A stretch of 17,830 nt of DNA from Aliitabrizicola sp031425325 (GCA_031425325.1 JANPJD010000066.1:1-17830); one strand, 5' to 3'. Positions 1 through 7,520 are shown, numbered from the stretch's first letter. The notes: generated by a model not told the origin, from the sequence alone. A program made the numbers and translations.

Positions 1-579
1 GGCGCGTCGGACAGACGGGTAGACCAGCCCCCGGTGGCCCTCTTGCCGCAGCGACAAGGCAAGGCGCTGCCCCTCGGGATACCCGATCTCCGGGTCGGGG
101 TGCAGCGCGGGGTGATCCGGCGCTTCGCCGAGGTCGGGAAACTCGCCGACGAAATCGGCAAGCAGCTCGACATAGCGGGCGCGGCCCTCGAACCGGCCGA
201 CATGGCCAAGCTCGCGGGTGCGGTGCCAGCCGACCTCTTCGGCCGAGGTCATGCTGTCCCAACTGCAGTACCACGCCCCGCGCGCGCCGTCGTTGAAGCG
301 GTTGCCGGTGGGCCTTGTGTAGGTGAAGGCGGCGTTGATGTGGCTTTGGCCGTAGACCCGCAGATCCTGCGCGCGGCGCAGGTAGGCCAGTTCCCGGCGG
401 TCGATCGCGGCGCTGCCGTCGCGCTGAATGACCAGCCGCCGGCTCGTCTCGCCCTCGAGCGCCGCGAGGATGGCGGCTTCCGCATCGGTATCGACGAGGC
501 CGCGCAGTACGGGGGGCTTGTGGTGCGTGGCCGAGATCAGCCGCACGAGGGCGCGGTCGTGGACCGTTGTGATCCTCAC
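1..579 (-). CDS. RES-domain toxin, NAD+-degrading (3' end cut by window)
   Basis: RES toxins of type II toxin-antitoxin pairs act in the cytoplasm and deplete NAD+ by phosphorolysis or hydrolysis. Translating the minus strand from GTG at 579 gives 193 codons with no stop before the window edge. Family marks are GNRFND at about residues 92-97 (Arg94 is the likely R of the family name), an AEEV segment at 113-116 carrying the conserved Glu, and VYPSVR at 187-192 with Ser189. GTG is the only sensible start, because the antitoxin ends ATGTGA and the toxin GTG lies inside it, giving a 4-nt overlap and probable translational coupling. Only the C-terminal tail should be missing, since family members are usually about 150-230 residues. 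The family assignment is firm. Whether the toxin is active cannot be judged without its end. Confidence 0.88.
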   Translation of the reverse strand, partial: MRITTVHDRALVRLISATHHKPPVLRGLVDTDAEAAILAALEGETSRRLVIQRDGSAAIDRRELAYLRRAQDLRVYGQSHINAAFTYTRPTGNRFNDGARGAWYCSWDSMTSAEEVGWHRTRELGHVGRFEGRARYVELLADFVGEFPDLGEAPDHPALHPDPEIGYPEGQRLALSLRQEGHRGLVYPSVRRA

Positions 580-965
580 ATCCCGCCCCGCAGCGCGTCG
601 ACATAGCCGCGCACGGACAGGATCTTCGGCAGCCCGCCCCGGATCATCGCATCGACCGGCCGCGCGCCGTCGAATTCTGGGCCGGTGTTGGGCAGGCGCA
701 CCCAGTCCTGCGCCAGCGGCGGGTCGAAATAAAGCTCGAGCGCCTTGTAAAGGCCGATCAGGCCGCTGAGACGCAGCATCTGGTCACGGGTCAACTCGCC
801 CGCGTAACCGGGCTTCTTTGCCCGCTTCCAGGTGCTGTCGGACATGTCGGCCAAGGCGGCTGCTTCGGGCAGTGTGAGGCCCCAGTGCCCGGCAATCCGT
901 GCATAGGCCTTGAGAGCGACGTCACGAACGGCTGACTGCGGGGGCGGGGCGAGGGCAGGGTCCAT
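576..965 (-). CDS. Xre/MbcA/ParS-type antitoxin (DUF2384 family)
   Basis: This 129-residue protein is the antitoxin partner of the RES toxin that overlaps its 3' end. Such antitoxins bind the toxin through a C-terminal domain and repress their own promoter through an N-terminal helix-turn-helix. Residues about 13-60 look like the Xre-like HTH, including the stretch LADMSDSTWKRAKK. Residues about 65-125 match the toxin-binding domain, with the signature LPNTGPEFDGARPVDAMIRGG at 91-111. The ATG at 965 is preceded by an AAAGG ribosome binding site and a good sigma-70-like promoter. The order antitoxin then toxin is usual for RES/Xre pairs. Length is normal and nothing looks broken. Confidence 0.9.
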   Translation of the reverse strand: MDPALAPPPQSAVRDVALKAYARIAGHWGLTLPEAAALADMSDSTWKRAKKPGYAGELTRDQMLRLSGLIGLYKALELYFDPPLAQDWVRLPNTGPEFDGARPVDAMIRGGLPKILSVRGYVDALRGGM

Positions 966-974
966 CAGGCACCT

Positions 975-1031
975 TTAGGTCTGTACGCCTACATTAGGTC
1001 ATATGGCCAAAAAGTCAAGGCCATTTGGCCT
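975..1031. promoter_or_regulatory. Cluster of dyads and direct repeats, probable antitoxin operator
   Basis: Several small symmetric elements overlap the promoter. AGGCCA/TGGCCT with a 2-nt spacer (1018-1031) touches the outer edge of the -35 box. GGTCATATGGCC (997-1008), one mismatch from a perfect dyad, fills the spacer. TTAGGTC occurs twice as a direct repeat (975-981 and 994-1000), the second copy overlapping the -10 box. Sites covering -35, spacer and -10 are what an autorepressing antitoxin would use, but which element is bound is inference. Confidence 0.45.
991..1018 (-). promoter_or_regulatory. Promoter of the antitoxin-toxin operon
   Basis: On the minus strand, TTGACT (1013-1018) lies 16 nt from TAATGT (991-996), a good sigma-70-like pair. 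The -10 box is 25 nt upstream of the antitoxin ATG. The promoter starts 15 nt past the AI-2E gene stop, so the toxin-antitoxin pair has its own promoter despite the short gap. Confidence 0.65.
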
Positions 1032-1032
1032 G

Positions 1033-2079
1033 TCAGGCGCGATCCGGCTGGTCAGCCAGCAAGGCGCTGACAAAGCGCGTCGACTCGAAGGCACCGCAGA
1101 TGATTGCGATCATCGCGGTCAGCGGGATGGCGAGGATTGCCCCCGGCAGACCCCAGATCGATGTCCAGATCGCAAGCGCCACAAGGATGACGAAGGGTGA
1201 CAGATTCAGCTGTCGCCCGATCGCCCGAGGCTCCAGCACGTTGCCGACATAGGTCTGCGCCCCGATCAACAGCACACCGAGCAGGGCCGTGGTGCCGAGC
1301 GATCCGAACTGCGCCAGCGACAGCACCACCGGCAGGGCGACCCCGATGATCGAGCCGAGATAGGGAATGTAGTTGAAGAGCCCGATCACCACCGCCCAGA
1401 ACAGGGCGAAGTCCACGCCCATGCCCCAAAGGATCACGAAAGAGATCGTGCCGAGGATCACGTTGATCGCGGTCTTCACGGCAAGGTAGTCGCCGATCTT
1501 GCGGTTCACGTCGCGGATGATCCGCCCCGTAAGCTCGGCCTGGTCGCCATGCGGGAAAGCGGCAGCGAGCTTGGCCGGAAAGCGCTGCCGCTCTCCCAGC
1601 AGGAAGCCTGCGTAGATCACCACAAGAAACAGCGTCAGCCCGAAGCTCGTCAGTCCTCCAAGTGTGCGAAGGACAATGGCTTGCAGGTTGAGGTTGCCCA
1701 GCGTCGCGTCGACGATGTCCTCCCATGTCGGGTTCTCGATCCCGCCAAGGGCTGCGGCGCGGCTGGCGATCGCCTCGAGGTTCTGCTGGTAGCTGGGAAT
1801 GACGGCGACAAGCTGATCGACCGTTACCGTCACGACAAGACCAAGAGCCGCGACCGCCACCGTGAAGCCGAGCAGCACAAGGCCATGCCGCCAGACGGAG
1901 GGAAGCCTGCCGACCACCGGCACCCGTTCCAACGCCTCGGCGGCGGTCGTGAGGATGTAGACTGCGATGACCGCAAGGATGATCGGCAGCAGCACGGCCT
2001 GCCCGACGATGAGAAGCCACCCGACCATCAGCACGAGTGCGAGCCCAAGGACGAGTGTCAGAAGCGATGCACCCCGCAT
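1033..2079 (-). CDS. AI-2E family transporter (putative permease)
   Basis: This is a 348-residue polytopic inner-membrane protein of the AI-2E transporter family (PF01594). Members have been linked to autoinducer-2 export and, in other branches, to Na+/H+ antiport, so the substrate is unknown. Hydrophobic helices run from residue 3 (SLLTLVLGLALVLMVGWLLIVG) and recur through the second half, where LFNYIPYLGSIIG followed by the LLGVLLIGAQTYVGNVLEPRAIG stretch is characteristic. ATG at 2079 is preferred. The reading frame extends upstream to a TTG at 2121, but that adds a 14-residue Arg/Pro-rich leader unlike a membrane start. The gene follows the beta-helix protein gene by 158 bp, so it may share that transcript or have its own start. 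Confidence 0.85.
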   Translation of the reverse strand: MRGASLLTLVLGLALVLMVGWLLIVGQAVLLPIILAVIAVYILTTAAEALERVPVVGRLPSVWRHGLVLLGFTVAVAALGLVVTVTVDQLVAVIPSYQQNLEAIASRAAALGGIENPTWEDIVDATLGNLNLQAIVLRTLGGLTSFGLTLFLVVIYAGFLLGERQRFPAKLAAAFPHGDQAELTGRIIRDVNRKIGDYLAVKTAINVILGTISFVILWGMGVDFALFWAVVIGLFNYIPYLGSIIGVALPVVLSLAQFGSLGTTALLGVLLIGAQTYVGNVLEPRAIGRQLNLSPFVILVALAIWTSIWGLPGAILAIPLTAMIAIICGAFESTRFVSALLADQPDRA

Positions 2080-2086
2080 CGACGCG

Positions 2087-2212
2087 TCAGGCCCAGGCCC
2101 AGGCACGCAGCGGCGTCGCAAGCGGGGCCAGGGTCGCGCTTGCCGTGATAGGGCCGCCCGTCGGCCCGGTCGCCCCCATACCCGCGATCATGGGAACGAT
2201 CCGGTGCGTCAT
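2087..2212 (-). CDS. Possible small protein, 41 residues
   Basis: A short frame fills most of the gap between the beta-helix gene and the AI-2E gene. It starts with ATG at 2212, 6 nt after an AAAGGG ribosome-binding-like sequence, and stops 7 nt before the AI-2E ATG. The product is hydrophobic and rich in Ala, Gly, Thr and Pro, beginning MTHRIVPMIAGMG and ending RAWAWA. I do not recognise it. It could be a small membrane-associated protein, a leader peptide coupling translation to the permease, or a chance frame, which is easy in GC-rich DNA. The good ribosome binding site and the tight spacing to the next gene are the only support. Confidence 0.25.
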   Translation of the reverse strand: MTHRIVPMIAGMGATGPTGGPITASATLAPLATPLRAWAWA

Positions 2213-2237
2213 GACATGCCCTTTCGGCGGCTGGCGA

Positions 2238-3929
2238 TCAGTTCGACTTCACGATGCCCGAAAAGCCCGCCACCGCAAGCAATCCAAGGGCGAGGCCCGC
2301 AAGGGTCTGGAAATACATCAGCCATTTCCCTGCATAACCAAGGGGCACACGGGTATCGGGCGACCATGTGTCCTTCTGCCCGGTGCCCAGCCCCAAGATG
2401 ATCGCATCCGCCGACAGCATCGCCGCGTTGAACTTCGGATAGGCGGCGGCCTCGGGCTGCTCGCGGAAACAGGCAAGCTGCGCCTGCCCCTCGGCGGCGC
2501 GTCCCTGCCGCTCGGCCCCGAGCGAGGCGAGGAACACCCTCTCGGCCTGTGGCACGGCGCAAAGCACCCATTCGGGCGAGCGCAGGACCACGGCCGAGTT
2601 CGGGCGCAGCGCGTTTTCGCGGTCGAGCAGGGTGTAGTAGGCCGCCCCGACTGCCCAGAACAGGATGATCCAGACGATCGCGAGCAGGGGCATCCGCCCG
2701 TAACCGGTGGTGGTCCATAAAAGCCCGTCCAGCAGGCGCTGGCCAAGCCGCCGCAGCGGCGACCGGCTGCGCGCCCGCCGCGCCCGGCGCTGCAGGCGTT
2801 CCTTGGCGATCAGGACGCGGCTTTTCTCCTCGTCGTGGCCCATGTCGCCAAGTACGGCGGCAAGCTGTTCGTAGGGCTGGGGCCAAAAATCCTCGCCCCA
2901 GCGCGCAGGCGACTGGCGCGACAGCCAGTCCAGCCGCCGTTCCGCCTCGACCGACGAGCCGAGGAAGGCGCCGTAGAGGCAGCGGTTCAAGAGCAGGTTG
3001 CCCGGCGCAGGCCAGCAGGCCGGATCATCGATCATCGCCCCGAGCACCGCGCCGTTCAGGCTGAGCGCGCCGTCGATGCGCGCGCCCTCGCGCAAAAAGA
3101 ACCCGCCCTTGACGGTCGTGCGGTTCAGGTTGACCGCGATGCCATCGGGGTAGCTGACGGCCGCGCCCGAAAGGTGGACGTCCCCGCCGACGCGGGCCGT
3201 GACGAGGCTGATCGTTCCCGCCACCTTCGCCTTTCGCAGCGACACATCGCCCGTCACGCTGACCGAGTCGACCTCAAGCGCCGGTCCGTCGGGGCGGTCC
3301 ACCGTAAGGCCGGTGAAATCGAGATCGCCGTTGATGCGCGCACCGGGCAGCGCCAGTGCGCCGCGCGTGACGGTCCCGCGGAAAAGCGCACTGCCCCGGA
3401 CCGAGATGCGCTCGGACGCCAGAGCGCGGTCACCGGGATGGTCGAGCGTCGCCCCGTCGAAGATCAGGTCGCCCCCGATCTGCGCGCCGCGCAAGCTGAT
3501 CGGACCCGTCACCACGGCAGCCCGGAACAGCAGGTCACCGCGCGCCTCGAGCCTGTCCGCTGCGAAGCCGGGCAGGTGGCTGCCGTCGAGCGACATCGTG
3601 TCGATCACCGCCGAGCGGAACACCGGCACCGCCTCGAACCGGCAATCGAGGAGGCCGATGTCGCGCGGGATGCGGCAACCCTCGAAGTCGAGCGCGCCGG
3701 TGATCCAGGCCCCGCCAAGGCGGATGCCCTTTTCATGGACCTTCGGGGCGTTGTCGCCGCCCAGCAACAGGAACCGGATCAGCGTCGCCCGCACAAGGCG
3801 TGCCTCGTCGCCTGCACCCGGCACGCCACCGGCCCCGAGCCGGTCGAAACTGCCGACGCCGATCCCGTCGATCAGGGTGATCTCGGCCGGACTGAGCCGT
3901 CCGAAGGCGGCGATGCCCGTGCCGGTCAT
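2238..3929 (-). CDS. Beta-helix-like repeat protein with C-terminal two-helix membrane module
   Basis: I do not know a function for this 563-residue protein. Residues about 60-330 are an irregular repeat of roughly 20 residues built around 'G-x-I-x-L-x-G-A-x-I-x-G-D-L-x-F', for example GPISLRGAQIGGDLIFDGA, which suggests a right-handed beta-helix like pentapeptide-repeat or bactofilin-type folds. A linker with a basic Arg-rich patch (QRRARRARSRSPLRR) leads to a membrane helix at about 415-435. A loop of about 100 residues with two cysteines (about 457 and 487) follows, then a second helix at about 538-560 ending AGFSGIVKSN. The segment FNAAMLSADAIILGLGTGQKD before the last helix resembles, from memory, a module found in other bacterial repeat proteins, some annotated 'membrane-associated oxidoreductase'. 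No redox motif is visible. The basic patch puts the beta-helix in the cytoplasm. The ATG follows the dipeptidase stop by 3 nt, so the two are very likely cotranscribed. Confidence 0.8.
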   Translation of the reverse strand: MTGTGIAAFGRLSPAEITLIDGIGVGSFDRLGAGGVPGAGDEARLVRATLIRFLLLGGDNAPKVHEKGIRLGGAWITGALDFEGCRIPRDIGLLDCRFEAVPVFRSAVIDTMSLDGSHLPGFAADRLEARGDLLFRAAVVTGPISLRGAQIGGDLIFDGATLDHPGDRALASERISVRGSALFRGTVTRGALALPGARINGDLDFTGLTVDRPDGPALEVDSVSVTGDVSLRKAKVAGTISLVTARVGGDVHLSGAAVSYPDGIAVNLNRTTVKGGFFLREGARIDGALSLNGAVLGAMIDDPACWPAPGNLLLNRCLYGAFLGSSVEAERRLDWLSRQSPARWGEDFWPQPYEQLAAVLGDMGHDEEKSRVLIAKERLQRRARRARSRSPLRRLGQRLLDGLLWTTTGYGRMPLLAIVWIILFWAVGAAYYTLLDRENALRPNSAVVLRSPEWVLCAVPQAERVFLASLGAERQGRAAEGQAQLACFREQPEAAAYPKFNAAMLSADAIILGLGTGQKDTWSPDTRVPLGYAGKWLMYFQTLAGLALGLLAVAGFSGIVKSN

Positions 3930-3932
3930 GCC

Positions 3933-5309
3933 CTAGAGGGCCGCCAGAACCCGCGCCCACGAGCGGATGCCCTTGTGGAAGCTGGTCAGGCTGTACTTCT
4001 CGTTCGGGCTGTGGATGCGGTCATCGCTGAGGCCGAAGCCCGCCATGACCACGTCCATGCCGAGCTTTTCCTTGATCATGGTCGTGACCGGGATCGAGCC
4101 GCCGCCGCCCACGAAGGCGGCACCCTTGCCCCATTCGTCCGACAGTGCCGCTTGCGTGTTCTGAAAGGCGGGGGCCGTCACCTCGAAGGTGACTGCGCTG
4201 CCCGAGCCGAACTCCGTGAACTCTACCCGGCAATCGGCAGGAATGCGCGCCCGGACGAAGTCACGGAAGGCCGTGCGGATCTTGTGGGGGTCTTGCTGGA
4301 ACACCAGGCGAAAGCTGATCTTGGCCGAAGCGACGGCGGGGATCACGGTCTTGAAGCCGTCGCCCGTATAGCCGCCCGTCATGCCGTTCACCTCGCAGGT
4401 CGGGCGCGACCAGGTCTGCTCAAGCACCGAGCGGCCATTCTCGCCCGCCGGTACGGAAAGTCCTACCTCGCCAAGGAAGGCATCCTCGGAGAAGTCGAGC
4501 TTTGACCAGCCGTCCAGCAACTCGGCCGAGGGTTCCGGCACGCCGTCGTAAAAGCCGGGGATCGTCACCCGTCCGTCGGCGTCGCGCAGATCGGCGAGGA
4601 CGCGTGCGAGGATGTGGTTCGGGTTCGCCGCCGCCGAACCATAGAAGCCCGAGTGCAGGTCGCGATCAGCCGCGTGAATGTGAATCTCTTCGGCGCAAAG
4701 GCCGCGCAGCGATGTCGTGATCGCGGGCGTCGTCTTGTCCCACATGTTGGTGTCGCAGATCATCGCGACATCGGCGGTCAGCTCGTCCCTCGCGGCGTCG
4801 AGAAAGCCCGGCAGGTTCGCGCCGCCGGACTCTTCCTCGCCCTCGAGCAGAACCGTGATCGGCAGCGGCAGCGAGCCGGTCACTGCTTTCCAGGCCCGAC
4901 AAGCCTCGACGAAGGTCATCAACTGACCCTTGTCATCGGATGCGCCACGGCCCCGGATCTCCTTGCTGCCATCGGGCAGGGTGGCGATCTTCGGCTCGAA
5001 CGGATCGCCGTCCCACAGTTCGAGCGGATCGGCGGGCTGCACGTCGTAATGGCCGTAGAACAGCACCTTCGTCCCGGCACTGTCATGCTGCTTGGCCAGG
5101 ACGATCGGATGGCCGGGCGTGTCGCGCACCTCGGCGACGAAACCGATCGAGGCGAGGTCCGCCGCGTGCCACTCGGCGCAGGCGCGCGTCTCGGCGGCAT
5201 AGGCGGGGTCGGTCGAGATCGACTTCATCCGCACGGTCTGGAACAGACGGTCGAGCGCGTTGTCGAAGTCGGCGTCGATATGGGCGAGGACCTTGTCGAG
5301 GTCAGACAT
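3933..5309 (-). CDS. M20 family metallopeptidase (dipeptidase, carnosinase-like)
   Basis: This 458-residue enzyme belongs to the M20 dinuclear zinc peptidases and should hydrolyse a dipeptide or N-acyl amino acid in the cytoplasm. All expected metal and catalytic residues are present: His87 in YGHYDVQP, bridging Asp125 in GRGASDDKG, the Glu158-Glu159 pair in LLEGEEESG, Asp186 in ICDTNMW and His433 in DDRIHSPNE. His219 in DLHSGFYG matches the dimerisation-domain histidine that completes the active site across the dimer. GHYDVQP and DDKG point to the carnosinase/CNDP-like branch rather than DapE or ArgE. There is no signal peptide. ATG at 5309 is chosen because GGAGAG stands 7 nt before it; a TTG two codons upstream is too close to that site. 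It lies 32 nt after the SLC13 gene and 3 nt before the beta-helix gene. The exact substrate cannot be read from sequence. Confidence 0.92.
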   Translation of the reverse strand: MSDLDKVLAHIDADFDNALDRLFQTVRMKSISTDPAYAAETRACAEWHAADLASIGFVAEVRDTPGHPIVLAKQHDSAGTKVLFYGHYDVQPADPLELWDGDPFEPKIATLPDGSKEIRGRGASDDKGQLMTFVEACRAWKAVTGSLPLPITVLLEGEEESGGANLPGFLDAARDELTADVAMICDTNMWDKTTPAITTSLRGLCAEEIHIHAADRDLHSGFYGSAAANPNHILARVLADLRDADGRVTIPGFYDGVPEPSAELLDGWSKLDFSEDAFLGEVGLSVPAGENGRSVLEQTWSRPTCEVNGMTGGYTGDGFKTVIPAVASAKISFRLVFQQDPHKIRTAFRDFVRARIPADCRVEFTEFGSGSAVTFEVTAPAFQNTQAALSDEWGKGAAFVGGGGSIPVTTMIKEKLGMDVVMAGFGLSDDRIHSPNEKYSLTSFHKGIRSWARVLAAL

Positions 5310-5316
5310 TTGCAAA

Positions 5317-5322
5317 CTCTCC
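5317..5322 (-). promoter_or_regulatory. Ribosome binding site deciding the dipeptidase start
   Basis: GGAGAG on the minus strand, 7 nt before ATG at 5309, supports that start over the in-frame TTG at 5315, which would leave only 1 nt of spacing. Confidence 0.6.
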
Positions 5323-5341
5323 GTCGGGGATCAGGATGGCG

Positions 5342-7162
5342 TCAGCCGGCAGCGGCCGGGGCGAAGGGCCAGATCAGGGGCACGAGGAACACCGCGATGA
5401 TGAAGAACCAAACCATCATCGGCAGCCCCAGCTTCCAGTAGTCACCGAACTTGTAGGCCCCCGGCTCCATCACCATGAGGTTCGTGGGCGTGGCGACCGG
5501 CGTCAGGAACGCGCCGGCGCAGGCGATGCATACGCACATCAGCACGGGCTGGACCGAGATGCCCATCTGGTTCGCAGCAACAACCGAGATCGGGATGATG
5601 ATGAGCGACGTTGCCGTGTTCGAGATGACTTGACCGAGCACCGCCGACAGGACGAACAGCCCCGCAAGCAGCGCGTAGGGCCCGGAATCGCCCACCGTCG
5701 CAACCAGCCCGTCGGCCAGCAACTCGGCGGCACCCGTCACCTGCATCGCCGTGGACAGGGGTGTCAGCGCACCGACGAGGATCACCGTCGTCCAGCTGAT
5801 CGCACGGTAGACCTGCTCGACGCTGAGCACGCCCGAGACAAGGATGATGCCCGCAGCCACAAGGCCCGCGACGGCAGGCGGCACGAGGCCGGTGGCAAGC
5901 AGGAAAACCATCAGCGCGAGGGCCGCGAGCACCGTCTTTGACCCCGGTCCCATCGGCACCGCCTGGCGCCGCACCAGGTCGGGAGAGTTCACGACGATCA
6001 CCTCGCCCTGGTCGAGCCGCGTGTCGAGCGCCTGCCAAGTGCCTTGCAGAAGCAGCGTATCGCCTGCCGCCAGCGCCTCGCCCGGCGTCACGTCCTCGCC
6101 CTGGCGCTGGATCGCAAGCACGATGAGGTCGCCGCTTTCGGTGACCATGCCGGGGAAGAACCGGTTTCCGATCAGCGGCGAGCGCGGCGGGATCAGCACT
6201 TCGGCCAGGCCCGAATCCCGGTTGAAGAGGTCTTCGGAAATGGTGGTGTCGGCCTCTTCGCGAAATGCGAGGCCCATCTGGCTTGCCAGTTCGGCGGCCT
6301 GATCGGCGGGGCCGCGGATCACGAGGATGTCGTCCTCCTCGACCGTCGCCTCCCGGGTCGTTCGGCCCATGCTGTCCTTGACGGTCACCAGCGTCAGATC
6401 GCCGGTCCGGTAGAGGCCGACCGTCGTTCGGGGCTGGCCGATCACCTTCGATCCGGCCCGCACCCGAAGCTGATGCACGTCGCTCGACAGGCGGTACTGC
6501 TCGAACAGGGTGGTTGCGTGTCGGCTGAGGTCGGGGGGCAGCGACTTGCTCGTCCGCTCGGGCAGAAGCCGCTCACCGAACAGCACCACGATGGCGATGC
6601 AGCCCAGCACGATCGGGATGCCCACGAGCGCGAACTCGAAATAGCCGAACCCGCCAGCGCCGGCATCATACGATGCCTCGACGACAAGCACGTTGACCGG
6701 ACTGCCGGTCAGCATCAGTTGTGAGCCTGCATGCGCGCCGAACACCAGCGGCATCAGCAGTTGCGACGGCGACCGACCCAGCCGGATCGCCATGACGACG
6801 ACGACCGGCAACAGGGCGGCCACCGATCCGTTGACGCTGATCAGGGCGGCCAGAAAGCCCACGAAGCCCATCATCAGCACGATCAGGCGCGTCCGGCTCT
6901 CGCCCGCCTGCGAGATCAGAACCTGCCCGGCCCATGCCGTCACACCCGACACCTCAAGCCCCGCACTGACGACGAAGAGGGCTGCGATGAAGATAACGGC
7001 GGGGTCGCCGAACCCGGCAAGGCTTTGGTTCAGGGTCAGGATTCCGGTCGCCCAGAGGGCGAGTGCCGCGCCCACGCAGACCACGATGACGGGAAGCCGG
7101 TCCCAGATGAACAGCACGATGACGGCTGCAATGATCGCGAACACGGTCCAGATATCGTTCAC
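5342..7162 (-). CDS. SLC13/DASS family permease with two RCK_C (TrkA-C) domains
   Basis: This 606-residue inner-membrane permease has the layout of the bacterial SLC13 group that carries an inserted cytoplasmic regulatory region. An N-terminal half of helices (about 1-200) contains SVNGSVAALLPV at 109-120 and LTGSPVNVLVVE at 151-162, degenerate forms of the family's SNT and TPxN hairpins. Two RCK_C/TrkA-C domains follow, about 230-300 and 317-388. The C-terminal half contains a clear SNTATSLIIIPI and TPTNLMVMEPGAYKFGDYWKLG. Family substrates include dicarboxylates, sulfate and other anions, and this one is undetermined. The GTG at 7162 is chosen because GGGGGAAGG lies just upstream and the protein then begins directly with helix 1; the longer upstream frame adds 56 residues of non-membrane sequence. 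It is the first gene of the minus-strand row. Confidence 0.88.
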   Translation of the reverse strand: MNDIWTVFAIIAAVIVLFIWDRLPVIVVCVGAALALWATGILTLNQSLAGFGDPAVIFIAALFVVSAGLEVSGVTAWAGQVLISQAGESRTRLIVLMMGFVGFLAALISVNGSVAALLPVVVVMAIRLGRSPSQLLMPLVFGAHAGSQLMLTGSPVNVLVVEASYDAGAGGFGYFEFALVGIPIVLGCIAIVVLFGERLLPERTSKSLPPDLSRHATTLFEQYRLSSDVHQLRVRAGSKVIGQPRTTVGLYRTGDLTLVTVKDSMGRTTREATVEEDDILVIRGPADQAAELASQMGLAFREEADTTISEDLFNRDSGLAEVLIPPRSPLIGNRFFPGMVTESGDLIVLAIQRQGEDVTPGEALAAGDTLLLQGTWQALDTRLDQGEVIVVNSPDLVRRQAVPMGPGSKTVLAALALMVFLLATGLVPPAVAGLVAAGIILVSGVLSVEQVYRAISWTTVILVGALTPLSTAMQVTGAAELLADGLVATVGDSGPYALLAGLFVLSAVLGQVISNTATSLIIIPISVVAANQMGISVQPVLMCVCIACAGAFLTPVATPTNLMVMEPGAYKFGDYWKLGLPMMVWFFIIAVFLVPLIWPFAPAAAG

Positions 7163-7168
7163 TGCGCG

Positions 7169-7177
7169 CCTTCCCCC
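7169..7177 (-). promoter_or_regulatory. Ribosome binding site supporting a GTG start
   Basis: GGGGGAAGG on the minus strand lies 6 nt before GTG at 7162. It supports this start over the in-frame ATG at 7192, which has no comparable purine run in front of it. Confidence 0.6.
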
Positions 7178-7352
7178 GACGGTTCGGCGCATGATGAACC
7201 GCGCTGCGGTTCCGGGCAATAGGAAAGGCCCTTGCAATTGCGGCAGGGCAATCTGTGGAGCGGGAGTTTCCAGTAGACAGGGCCTCGGTTCGTCGGGTAA
7301 TAAAGTTTCGACGGTCGCTATCCGGCCCACGGGTGCAATCCAGATACGCAGA

Positions 7353-7380
7353 CGTAAGTGGCTGTTCTGTTTGACTTACG
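7353..7380. repeat. 7-bp inverted repeat with 14-bp spacer
   Basis: CGTAAGT (7353-7359) is matched by ACTTACG (7374-7380). The right arm overlaps a TTGACT hexamer (7371-7376). It may be a second regulator site in the divergent region, but an element this short could be chance. Confidence 0.3.
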
Positions 7381-7431
7381 GACAGATCATCAATCCGGTC
7401 AGCGTAATATATGCACTCGGTTAGGGATGTT

Positions 7432-7454
7432 ATTCGTTTGAACTTCAAACGAAT
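7432..7454. promoter_or_regulatory. Perfect 23-bp palindrome, probable operator
   Basis: Two perfect 11-bp arms surround a single central base (7443); the left arm is ATTCGTTTGAA and the right arm is its exact reverse complement. It lies 66 bp before the AbgT-family start and about 270 bp from the SLC13 start. A dimeric repressor or activator site is the natural reading. No T-run follows on either strand, so it is not a typical terminator. The cognate regulator is not encoded in the window. Confidence 0.65.
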
Positions 7455-7520
7455 TGGCATTCCAGCGGGATCGATATCGGATTTGTTTCGTGTCGGGTGC
7501 GCTGAATAGGGGCTTAATGA

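Larger units (their letters stand above)
7163..7520. other. Divergent intergenic control region
   Basis: This 358-bp gap separates the SLC13 gene (minus) from the AbgT-family gene (plus) and is visibly more AT-rich than the flanking genes, mainly over 7330-7510. It holds a 23-bp palindrome (7432-7454), a 7-bp inverted repeat (7353-7380), and AT-rich hexamers such as TAATAT (7405-7410) that could be -10 elements. A possible plus-strand -35, TTGGCA (7454-7459), touches the palindrome but lacks a convincing -10. No RNA gene or separate ORF was recognised. Confidence 0.6.

Noticed and set aside
1..1031. Prophage or mobile element at the toxin-antitoxin end
   Set aside because: No integrase, transposase, tRNA fragment or terminal repeat was found, and base composition does not change noticeably from the neighbouring genes.
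2835..4505. 556-codon plus-strand frame opposite the beta-helix and dipeptidase genes
   Set aside because: It crosses two genes with clear motifs, and its product is a low-complexity Arg/Ala/Asp/His mix with no domain, which is the usual antisense frame of GC-rich coding DNA.
7163..7330. Extension of the SLC13 permease by 56 residues from a start at 7330
   Set aside because: The added residues are not membrane-like and lack a ribosome binding site, whereas GTG at 7162 has a strong one and opens directly into the first helix.
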